This document shows positions 47,191-56,510 of a stretch of DNA of 64,000 nucleotides, piece by piece; within the stretch, counting starts at the first letter, position 1, and each line of letters starts with the position of its first letter. The translations under genes and the position numbers were made by a program. Source of the stretch: Haliclystus octoradiatus (Eukaryota; Cnidaria; Staurozoa; Stauromedusae; Haliclystidae); the NCBI GenBank assembly GCA_916610825.1, contig OU744452.1, positions 6,501,021-6,565,020 on the forward strand. The letters are read 5' to 3'. Below the pieces are notes generated by a model. It was not told the DNA's origin and did not search any database. It saw only the letters and a list, made by a program, of their open reading frames with translations.

Positions 47191-48560
47191 CTAGACTGGT
47201 CCAAAAAACATGAAAGTTTGAAATGTTATCGGGCCCATCGATTTTCTTGTTCAGAATGCTTTGAAAATAAGTTGTGCACAAATTTTATTGTAATTTGACA
47301 TTGAGAAATGGGGTCCCAAGGCACCTCTAAATTAATACGTAAAGCTAATGGGGAAAACGTTGATATTTTGCAAACGCATATTTTGATATCGTAGTTCGAA
47401 GAAAGTTTGTAACTCGAGAAGGTCATTCTGTTGAACGGTGGCTGTTTTATAGACACAATATGTCGTTAACTTGTTATTAAAATGTTCATTCTTGTTACCG
47501 CCGCTTTACTCAGATAGCAGAAATATTACTCAGAAAGATGTTCATTTTGTTTAACTCAGTTAAAATTTATAACAGAACTAGCTGCCATTTGGGAAATAAA
47601 ACTTCGGAAACAAAGCCTTTGACATTGTTCAACTTGATCTACGGAGGTAATTACTTGAATCTCAAAATATTTGAAAACTTTTAAAGAGCTATATCCCTTG
47701 CTACGTGACAAAGAAATAATTCGATGTCTTCATAAATTCAAGCTTGAACATGTAACTGCTCACATGTGACTTCCGAAAATGTATTCGTAAAATTCTTCGT
47801 GGATTACTGAACTCTATCATCGTTCGACGTTTGGAACAGTTGATCGCTCGTGCTTCACCGTTCTCCGTGGCCAAAAATTTATTAGATGTTTTATAAATTC
47901 GAATATAAATTAATGAATATGAATATAAATAGGAATCGACATACGAATATATGCGATATCTTTGTTTGATTTCTAACGCTTTATTCGATACTTTATTTAA
48001 ACTTTATTCAATATTTTGTTTATCTAAATAATAGCGACCGTAACAATAATGAATATCTCAATAACAACATCAATATGATCTGAATCTATAAAACAGACAC
48101 CGTTCAACAGAATGACCTTCTCGAGTTACAAACTTTCTTCAAACTACGATATCAACGGCGGTGACACCTTTCACGGAAATATTTTTAGATTGACAGCAGA
48201 CACTTATAGATTAATCCTTTTTTACAGCAGAAGCCACGTTTTTTATGCATCGTATTCAACCCCATAGTTTTAAGGCAATGATAAAGATTCAAACATTTAA
48301 ATTAATAAATTCAGATTATTCAGATCATTACATCCACGACCATGTGAGCAAATTTTAGAATATGTTTTCACAAAGATGACGTATTAGCGTTTGAAAAATA
48401 TCAGCGTTTTCCCCATTAACTTTACGTATTAATTTAGAGGGGCCTTGGGACCCCCATTTCCCAATGTCAAATTACAATAAAATGTGTGCACGCATTCTGA
48501 ACAAGAAAATTGATGGGCCCGATAACATTTCAAACTTTCATGTTTTTTGGACCAGTCTAG
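47191..48560. mobile_element. Long inverted-repeat DNA element with 6-bp target duplication
   Basis: Outer ends CTAGACTGGTCCAAAAAACA and its complement, TGTTTTTTGGACCAGTCTAG, are exact. The arms continue inward for about 270 bp (47191-47460 against about 48088-48560). The right arm has about 200 bp inserted (roughly 48155-48360). TGGGTA flanks both sides (47185-47190, 48561-48566). No transposase is visible, so it is non-autonomous. A 6-bp duplication is used by Polinton-type and some other transposons; the superfamily is not assigned. Confidence 0.9.
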
Positions 48561-48566
48561 TGGGTA

Positions 48567-50619
48567 CATAATCTTTTGCGATTTCAGTAGCTTTGGAATC
48601 CTGAAATGGAGTGAAAGAGGGTTTTGTTATCAAATCTCTTTTTACAAAAAAAATGAGAAACGCAATTTTCAATTTCCGAAATAACTACTTGGAAGTTTAG
48701 GAATCCCGAATTACAAACGTAGTACAGTTAAATATATACCATGCCTACCTATTTTTAATTGGGTTGCATAGTCAGGCAAATGGTGACAAAACAATAGCCA
48801 TGAATGTTTTTCAAATTCCCATCCAGCAAATTCCTATAGTTTGTATAGAAAAACACAACAAACAAGTTAACATGATAAACCTATGCAGACAGTAGAATAT
48901 CAAGATGCAAATCGTAGGAGAATATGTGATGTTTTGACAAGGACTATATAGGTTTAGAGGCTGAGAACTCTTCAGATAGAATGTATTACAACTAATGATT
49001 AAAATAAATCAGACATGTTTTGAAAAATATCAGCAACACCAATTAGGAATAGCTATTACAGAAAGATTCAGTATAGCCTCAATTCAATACAGAAAATGTC
49101 GAAGCTCATATAATAATCTGCTTTGTAGCTCTAAGTGGATCACAAACTGCGCGTAAGTGGGTCACATCGTAACTTCCTTGCTTTTTCTAAGTTGAATAAA
49201 GGCATTTAATAAATTCGATTGTGTTTTCAAGATATCATATCTAAATAAAACGATGACCAGGACATTTTATGTTTTTCAGTCTGATTGGGGAACATGGCAG
49301 ATTGCAGTAAGTGGGTTACGGCTTGTAAACTCATTCTAATCTACTTGATTTTTCATATCTGTTAAATTATTTTGAATAATAATGTCCCCCTTATCATTTT
49401 AAACAACTGGTAACAAAAATGAAGCCAATTGTTAAAATAATTTTAAAGCCCTGAAAGAAAACACTCTCAACCTTGTAAGTGGGTCACGATGGAATTGCCC
49501 TAGGCTAGAAACAAACTTGAGCCAAACATAACCTTTGCAGCACGTAATTAATACTTTTTTACTGTCAGATATAAACATAAGAAAACTTTAAATGCTTGGA
49601 AAGTATATAAATATAACAAGCATATTAGATTAGCCCAATTCGAACAGTCAGGCTGAGTTAGTCTGCTGATCTGAACTGATTGGTCGACAAAAATATCAGG
49701 AATCTTATGATCTTCTGAAAAGAAATTCGAAGCTGGGGCAGCTTACAAAATAGACATAAACTACTTGCCAATACCGCAGCATATCTTTAATAACGATGTG
49801 TTTATTTATCTAGAAGGCCTGTTATCCTATGCTTTCGAATTAAGATGGTGGATTAGCTAGCAATGATATCTTCCAAGTTCAATAGCCTAGTATAGTATTG
49901 CAGCAGTGCCATAGCAGCAACATAAGTCTTGTTGATATAAAGAAGCAATTGAAAGAAAACAGCAAATAAACTTACCTATAACATGTCCACTTCTCAGAAA
50001 AATGGATGAGAGAGAGTACGATGTCGTAAAATACGTATTGACCATGACCGCCAAAACATTTCACCGCATGTTCAGAGCAAGTAGAAAAACAAACCATATT
50101 TCGTTTTGAACGGTAAAGTTAAAGAATAACGTTCCAGTGATAAGTTGTTGTGATATCACAGTACATCATTTTATTACTTTCATCGTAGGCTAAACGTTCC
50201 TTATGTATCGGGGAAACAAATACTTGTAGTTGAATTCAGTTTGTAAAACCATGGTAAAACAGTAAAATTCGTAAACTGACTGAGCTTTTCGTTTTCACAC
50301 TTTTTCAAATTGGGGTCTGGATGCAAGAACGCTCGGGATTGGCTGTAAAGAAACTTTAGGCGCTGCCGACTATCGAGCAGCCTGCATGCAGACCAAAAAT
50401 ACATTTCAGTGTTCCCTTTACGTTTGCGTGTAGGCTCAATAGCGTCATAGCGATTTTTAGACTTTTCGAATATTATAAAGTGCCTATAGAAAGCTTCCCA
50501 ATATTTTCCATGTCAGAGACATTATAGAAAATATCCCGAATGGGTTCGAATAATTTATTTTGTGACGTATTGATTTGTTTATAAGAAACAGGCATTGTAT
50601 AAAATCTATACACATAGCA
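48567..50619. other. No gene recognised; scattered GTAAGTGGGTCAC motifs
   Basis: AT-rich sequence. A 13-bp motif like GTAAGTGGGTCAC recurs near 49133, 49153, 49308 and 49481. A minus open frame at 50201-50404 has no recognisable domain. Confidence 0.45.
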
Positions 50620-50802
50620 CATAATTGGAATTTCAGCTAATCATTAAATTTTATCAACATAAATCATATTATCTATTTCATATAGGCTAAACTAACTAAC
50701 TAATATGAGTAATTTTGCTAAATATTGTTGAGTAGTTTTGAATTTATGAGCAAATACCATTGTGAATTATCATGTTGATATTAACAAAATCAGTACCCTT
50801 AG
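50620..50802 (+). repeat. Satellite monomer left of the BEL element
   Basis: One unit starting CATAATTGGAATTTCAGCTA and ending CAGTACCCTTAG. It matches the monomers at 55766-56455, so the BEL element inserted into this satellite. Confidence 0.88.
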
Positions 50803-51272
50803 TGTTGACGATTTTAATACGGAATTGATTTGTCATAAGGAACAGATTTACAACGGAACCAATTTGGATTACGGAACTTTATTTACCTATAATCAAAACC
50901 ATAATCATAACAATACTATTTGCGTTGGAACATTTAACCTTATTATTTAAAGTAAACATTTAATATGCTTAGATTTTATAACCATAGTTGTGTAAGAAAC
51001 TTATAAGAATAAAAGTGTAGGAAGCTATTGAATAATGCTAAAGTTATACCCCGCAATTATAACCCGATAATAATAGTTGAATAGCTTAATTTAGCCTCTG
51101 TATTTCCTATAAATACCGTTGCAATTTACAAATAAGATGAGATAAGCTAGAGGCTTAATAAGAACATATGTATTAATTCAAGATTAAAGATTATACATTG
51201 TATACGCATCTCCCGAAGCGGCGCTGCCCTTCGATGTTATAAGTAAACCAATAAAGAATATAATCAAAGACA
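50803..51272 (+). repeat. 5' LTR of BEL element
   Basis: Starts TGTTGACGATTTTAATACGG and repeats at 54887. The right edge is estimated: the last CA near 51272 gives about 470 bp, and AATAAAG near 51251 fits the R region. The primer site is not clear (TTTGGTGAGTC near 51284 is a candidate, in which case the LTR ends about 10 bp later). Confidence 0.8.
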
Positions 51273-51518
51273 TACTTCTGGTGTATTTGGTGAGTCAAGT
51301 TGTTCATATTACTTGCTGTTGTCTTAATAGTCCAAGTAGTAAGCTATCGTCGGTACACATAAGTTTTAAGTTCCTGATAGAGTTGGCATTAGCGGGTTCA
51401 AGTACAGTCCGGCCCCATTGTTTAAAGGCAAACTCCATCATTTCTGGTCCTAACGAACCGGAGAAACCATAGTAAAGACCACAGATAAGATCTTGTATCA
51501 TCTTAGTAAATTCCAGTA

Positions 51519-54500
51519 ATGGATGGTACAACCCAAAGTTTAAGTCCATCTATAAATGATGACCATGTACGTCAGCTCAAACTGTCAAGAAGAGCCAACG
51601 CTGGCGTAATAACAAAAGCGATCAATTCTGCACAAGCGCAAATTGAAGTCAACGGTAGTAAAAGACTACTCATGCAATATCGCGGTAAAATTGAAGCAAA
51701 ATGCGAAGAAGTACGCATTTTAAACGACAAAATTATTTCGTCAATTCTCGATGAAGATGAATACGATAAAGAAGTGATGTGGTTTGACACCATTTCTGAA
51801 AAATGTATGCAAATGTTGTGCGCGATCGATGATCACTTAGAATCGCGCGATGATGATAACATTTCAATCAGTCATGCAAGCAGTGTCAATCAATCAAGTA
51901 CACAATCAAATGTACAAAGCTTTATTGACGAAAATGAGTTTGGAAATAATGAACATATAGAAAACGTAGACAAAAGTATTGAAGACAAAAATCAATCACT
52001 TTCAACCAAGACAAAAGTTAATTTACCATTTGATGAATGGATAGAAAAAATTAATGTGATAGAAGAAAACATCGTTGTTGACAAAGATACAGCTTTAGGA
52101 GACACTCTTGTTTCTCTAAACTTAAAAATTGAAAAGTTTTCGGGTGACCCACTCACCTATCATGATTTCGTGAATACATTTAAGCATCAGGTTCACGATA
52201 GGAAATCATTAAACTCTCAAGAAAAAATGGCCCATCTTATGAACTGTTTATCTGGAAAAGCAAAATTGATAGTAGAAGGCATTTCACATGACGCACAAGG
52301 CTATAAAGCCAGTCTAAAATCAATCAAAGAAATCTTTGGTAACAGAATTGTAGTTGCACGCGCATATATAAATCGTGTAACACAAGGAAAACAAATCTCG
52401 ACGAAAGATCCAACAAGTTTAAGAGCTTTCTATTATGATCTATTTGCATGCTGGGCAGCATTAGATAGAATGCATTATTTTGACGACGTCAACGCTTCAA
52501 CATCTTTACTGGCAATTGTAAACCGTTTGCCATTCCATTCACAAAATAGATGGAAACCACGTGTTGTGAAAATCAGAGAGAAAGGGGAAGACCCTACACT
52601 AAAACATGTATTAGAATTTGTGAAAGGGGAATCACTGGCAGCAAACGATGCCGTATGGGGAAATTTTAATACCAATGAACAAAACAAGACAAATTTCAAT
52701 CAAAAGATAAAAACTGTATCATCTGTTTCAACAGCAAAACATTGCATATTTTGTGACGAAGATCATGAAAGTTGGTCACACAAAGATTTGCCCGATATGA
52801 ACACTAGATACGAGCTAGTTAAGAAAAATGCTTGCTGTTTCAATTGTCTGAGAACTGGACATTTCATCTCAAATTGCTCCTCGAAAATGAAATGCAAGAT
52901 TTGCAACAGAAAGCATCATACAATTTTACATAAAGAAAGAACGCATAATGCGAACAGCAATGCCACAACAAACAATGATAACGACGAAAATACAAATGAG
53001 AAAATTTCAGCGTCTGCATGCAATGATAAAAATTGCGAAACATATTTGCAAATTTTACCGGTCAAGATATTTGGACCGCAGGGAACCGTGACAGTCAATG
53101 CACTCCTAGATAGTGGCAGTCAAGTCACGTTAGTCACTGATGAGATAGCATCTAAAATTGGGTTAAAGGGAAACAAAAGGCAATTGAAGATCAATACTGT
53201 ACAAGGTAGCACCCCTTCCAAAAGAATCCCTCTGGTCTCCTTGGGGGTAAAAGGGTTAGAGGAAGATGATGTCTATACAATACCTCAAGCCTGGGTTGTT
53301 GAAAATTTACCATTAACATGCAATGCCCCAAGCACTCATATTCATAAGAAATGGGAACATTTAAAAGATATTAGTTTCCCTCATTATAAAGGGAAAGTAG
53401 AGATATTAATTGGAGCCAACGCCCCTGAACTGTTAATGCCTCAAGATATAAGAAAAGGTACTGATGAAAATACCCCTTTAGCAATAAGGACATCTTTGGG
53501 GTGGTGTTTATTTGGTGGTTCAGGTGGAGGAGATCAAGCGTATTCAGTTAATGTTCACTCGCTGTCAATTGATGAGATGATGAAACACTTCTGGACTACA
53601 GAAAGCTTTGGATGCAAGTATCAGGATCAAGCACCGTTATCTACGCAAGATAGAAAGTCAAATCAAATTCTAGACCAAGCAAAGCTGGTAGATGGCAAGT
53701 ATGAAATGGGATTATTATGGAAAAATAATGAAATTAAGCTTCCAAACAATTATAAATTAGCTGAGTCAAGATTAAATGCACTCAACAAACGATTTGATAA
53801 GGACTCTAAATTTAAGACAACTTATTGTAAAGAAATGAAAGGATATATAGATAATGGACATGCAATCGAAATACCTGATGATGATCTTAATACTCCAGTT
53901 AAATTATGGTACCTACCCCATCAAGGCGTTAGGAATCCAAATAAGCCTGATAAAGTCAGAGTTGTATTTGACGCTGCTGCGAAGTACTCTGGCGTTTCAT
54001 TAAATGATCAACTAGCTACTGGTCCAGACTTACTAAATAATCTACTCGGATGTTTAATAAGATTTCGTCAAAATCCAGTTGCTTTATTAGCAGATATACA
54101 AGGAATGTTTCTTCAAGTTTGTGTTACACCAGTTGATCAAGATGCGTTGCGGTTTCTATGGTGGACAGATGACAATGAAAGAAAGAATGTTAAGCAATAC
54201 CGAATGACAAGACACATCTTCGGAGCTACATCAAGTCCAACATGTGCCATTACTGCACTAAGAAGAACAGCTGATGATCATGAAGAATTTGAAACAGTGG
54301 TAAGAAATGCTGTGAAAAATAATTTCTATATGGATGATTTATTACTTTCAGTCAAAAGCAGTGATGAAGCAATTCATATGGCATCAAGACTGAGAGATTT
54401 GCTGAAGTTAGAAGGAGTATTAAATTCAAGGCCATTAACAAGTTGTTCACAAGATGCCAAAGATTTGGAACCACTAACACCTTTTCACTTCTTGCTGGTC

Positions 54501-54851
54501 AAGTCAGCATCAGTTCTACCACCTGGCAAGTTTGGATCATCAGACATCCTACTACGGAAGCAATGGAAGAAGGCGCAGGCATTGGTGAGTATGTTCTGGA
54601 GCAGATGGCAGAAAGAATACCTGTCAACATTGCATCAAAGAAACAAATGGCGAGGAGTCAAAGTAGATGTCAAAGAAGGAGATTTGGTCATCATCCACCA
54701 AGACCATGTACCTCGTGGACAATGGCCTCTTGGGCGTGTCACGGCGATCAACAGAGGACCTGATGAACATGTACGATCATGCACAGTGAAGACATCAACA
54801 AACGAATTAACACGACCAATCGCCAAGCTGTGCTTATTGGAAAGCTCATAA
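51519..54851 (+). CDS. BEL/Pao Gag-Pol with in-frame loss of RNase H and integrase core
   Basis: A 1110-residue open frame from ATG at 51519. Residues 1-150 are a helical Gag N-terminus; about 200-380 the Gag region (EKFSGDPLTYHDFVNTFK); about 408-470 the zinc-binding region with CFNCLRTGHFISNC and CKICNRKHH; about 525-700 an A17-type protease with LLDSGSQVTLV and GWCLFGG. RT runs from about 770, with VRVVFDAAAKY, ADIQGMFLQV and YMDDLL near 937. At about residue 964, RLRDLLKLEG runs straight into VLNSRPLT, which belongs to the integrase C-terminal side. The last 145 residues form the usual BEL C-terminal domain (KQWKKAQALV, WSRWQKEYL, GDLVIIHQD). Intact BEL pols are several hundred residues longer. 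Confidence 0.93.
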   Translation: MDGTTQSLSPSINDDHVRQLKLSRRANAGVITKAINSAQAQIEVNGSKRLLMQYRGKIEAKCEEVRILNDKIISSILDEDEYDKEVMWFDTISEKCMQMLCAIDDHLESRDDDNISISHASSVNQSSTQSNVQSFIDENEFGNNEHIENVDKSIEDKNQSLSTKTKVNLPFDEWIEKINVIEENIVVDKDTALGDTLVSLNLKIEKFSGDPLTYHDFVNTFKHQVHDRKSLNSQEKMAHLMNCLSGKAKLIVEGISHDAQGYKASLKSIKEIFGNRIVVARAYINRVTQGKQISTKDPTSLRAFYYDLFACWAALDRMHYFDDVNASTSLLAIVNRLPFHSQNRWKPRVVKIREKGEDPTLKHVLEFVKGESLAANDAVWGNFNTNEQNKTNFNQKIKTVSSVSTAKHCIFCDEDHESWSHKDLPDMNTRYELVKKNACCFNCLRTGHFISNCSSKMKCKICNRKHHTILHKERTHNANSNATTNNDNDENTNEKISASACNDKNCETYLQILPVKIFGPQGTVTVNALLDSGSQVTLVTDEIASKIGLKGNKRQLKINTVQGSTPSKRIPLVSLGVKGLEEDDVYTIPQAWVVENLPLTCNAPSTHIHKKWEHLKDISFPHYKGKVEILIGANAPELLMPQDIRKGTDENTPLAIRTSLGWCLFGGSGGGDQAYSVNVHSLSIDEMMKHFWTTESFGCKYQDQAPLSTQDRKSNQILDQAKLVDGKYEMGLLWKNNEIKLPNNYKLAESRLNALNKRFDKDSKFKTTYCKEMKGYIDNGHAIEIPDDDLNTPVKLWYLPHQGVRNPNKPDKVRVVFDAAAKYSGVSLNDQLATGPDLLNNLLGCLIRFRQNPVALLADIQGMFLQVCVTPVDQDALRFLWWTDDNERKNVKQYRMTRHIFGATSSPTCAITALRRTADDHEEFETVVRNAVKNNFYMDDLLLSVKSSDEAIHMASRLRDLLKLEGVLNSRPLTSCSQDAKDLEPLTPFHFLLVKSASVLPPGKFGSSDILLRKQWKKAQALVSMFWSRWQKEYLSTLHQRNKWRGVKVDVKEGDLVIIHQDHVPRGQWPLGRVTAINRGPDEHVRSCTVKTSTNELTRPIAKLCLLESS

Positions 54852-54876
54852 ATTATGACGTCCCATGTCTGTCACT

Positions 54877-54886
54877 GGGGGGACAA
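54877..54886 (+). other. Polypurine tract of BEL element
   Basis: GGGGGGACAA directly precedes TGTTGACG, the start of the 3' LTR. The same sequence recurs before the third LTR start at 55692. Confidence 0.85.
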
Positions 54887-55356
54887 TGTTGACGATTTTA
54901 ATACGGAATTGATTTGTCATAAGGAACAGATTTACAACGGAACCAATTTGGATTACGGAACTTTATTTACCTATAATCAAAACCATAATCATAACAATAC
55001 TATTTGCGTTGGAACATTTAACCTTATTATTTAAAGTAAACATTTAATATGCTTAGATTTTATAACCATAGTTGTGTAAGAAACTTATAAGAATAAAAGT
55101 GTAGGAAGCTATTGAATAATGCTAAAGTTATACCCCGCAATTATAACCCGATAATAATAGTTGAATAGCTTAATTTAGCCTCTGTATTTCCTATAAATAC
55201 CGTTGCAATTTACAAATAAGATGAGATAAGCTAGAGGCTTAATAAGAACATATGTATTAATTCAAGATTAAAGATTATACATTGTATACGCATCTCCCGA
55301 AGCGGCGCTGCCCTTCGATGTTATAAGTAAACCAATAAAGAATATAATCAAAGACA
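54887..55356 (+). repeat. Second LTR of BEL element
   Basis: By reading, identical to 50803-51272. The identity continues past the LTR through the leader to about 55525. Confidence 0.85.
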
Positions 55357-55691
55357 TACTTCTGGTGTATTTGGTGAGTCAAGTTGTTCATATTACTTGC
55401 TGTTGTCTTAATAGTCCAAGTAGTAAGCTATCGTCGGTACACATAAGTTTTAAGTTCCTGATAGAGTTGGCATTAGCGGGTTCAAGTACAGTCCGGCCCC
55501 ATTGTTTAAAGGCAAACTCCATCATTATGGCCTCTTGGGCGTGTCACGGCGATCAACAGAGGACCTGATGAACATGTACGATCATGCACAGTGAAGACAT
55601 CAACAAACGAATTAACACGACCAATCGCCAAGCTGTGCTTATTGGAAAGCTCATAAATTATGACGTCCCATGTCTGTCACTGGGGGGACAA
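55357..55691 (+). pseudogene. Deleted BEL internal region (leader joined to pol end)
   Basis: The leader up to CTCCATCATT (about 55525) is joined to ATGGCCTCTTGGGCGTGTCA, the pol end found at 54723. It then runs through the pol stop and polypurine tract. Almost the whole coding region is gone. The junction shows only 1-3 bp of possible microhomology. Confidence 0.9.
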
Positions 55692-55760
55692 TGTTGACGA
55701 TTTTAATACGGAATTGATTTGTCATAAGGAACAGATTTACAACGGAACCAATTTTGATTA
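55692..55760 (+). repeat. Truncated third LTR
   Basis: The first 69 bp of the LTR, with one substitution near the end (AATTTTGATTA against AATTTGGATTA), followed at once by CTTAG and satellite sequence. Confidence 0.85.
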
Positions 55761-55765
55761 CTTAG

Positions 55766-56455
55766 CATAATTGGAATTTCAGCTAATTATTGAATTTTTT
55801 CAAAATAAATCATATTTTCTATTTCACATAAGCTAAACTAATTACTATGAGTAATTTTGTCAAATAATATGGAGAAGCTTTGAATTTATTAGCAATTAGC
55901 AGTGTGAATTATCGTGTTGATATTAACTAAATCGATACCCTTAACATAATTGGAATTTCAAGTAATCATTAAATTTTTTCAACATCAATCATATTATCTA
56001 TTTCACCTAGGCTAAACTAACTACCATAAGCAATTTTGCTGAATACTGTAGAGAAATTTTGAATTTATTAGCAAATAGCATTGTGAATTATCGTGTTGAT
56101 ATTAACAAAATCAGTACCTTAGCATAATTGGAATTTCAGCTAATTATTTAATTTTTTCAAAATAAATCATATTTTCTATTTCACATAAGCTAAACTAACT
56201 ACCATGAGTAATTTTGTCAAATAATATTGAGAAGCTTTGAATTTATTAGCAAATAGCAGTTTGAATTATCGTGTTGATATTAACTGAATTGATACCCTTA
56301 ACATAATTGGAATTTTAGCTAATCATTAAATTTTTTCAACATCAACCATATAATCTATTTCACATAGGCTAAACTAACTACCATAAGCAGTTTTGCTGAA
56401 TAATGTTGAGAAGCTTTGAATTTATTAGCAATTAGCATTGTGAATTATCGTGATA
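55766..56455 (+). repeat. Satellite array, about 180-bp monomers
   Basis: Units at 55766-55944, 55945-56122, 56123-56301 and a cut unit 56302-56455. Each starts CATAATTGGAATTT and contains CTATTTCACATAAGCTAAAC-like blocks, GAATTTATTAGCAA and ATTATCGTGTTGATATTAAC. With 50620-50802 this makes five units around the BEL insertion. Confidence 0.93.
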
Positions 56456-56510
56456 ACTAGCAATGAGTGTAGTCCATTATGGACCTTCTATGATAAAACT
56501 TTCAGATCAC
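56456..56510 (+). repeat. ACTAGCAATGAGTGTAG repeat, copy 1
   Basis: ACTAGCAATGAGTGTAGTCC, then ATTATGGACCTTCTATGATA and AAACTTTCAGAT. Nearly the same as 59470-59525. It cuts the last satellite unit. Confidence 0.8.

Larger units (their letters stand above)
50803..55760 (+). mobile_element. BEL/Pao retrotransposon with a tandem deleted derivative
   Basis: The structure is LTR (50803), a leader, a single gag-pol frame (51519-54851), a polypurine tract and a second LTR (54887). This is followed by a short second internal region (leader joined to the end of pol, to 55691) and the first 69 bp of a third LTR (55692-55760). The first two LTRs look identical, so the element is young. CTTAG flanks both outer sides. 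The coding frame lacks RNase H and the integrase core, so it would need help from intact relatives. Confidence 0.93.
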
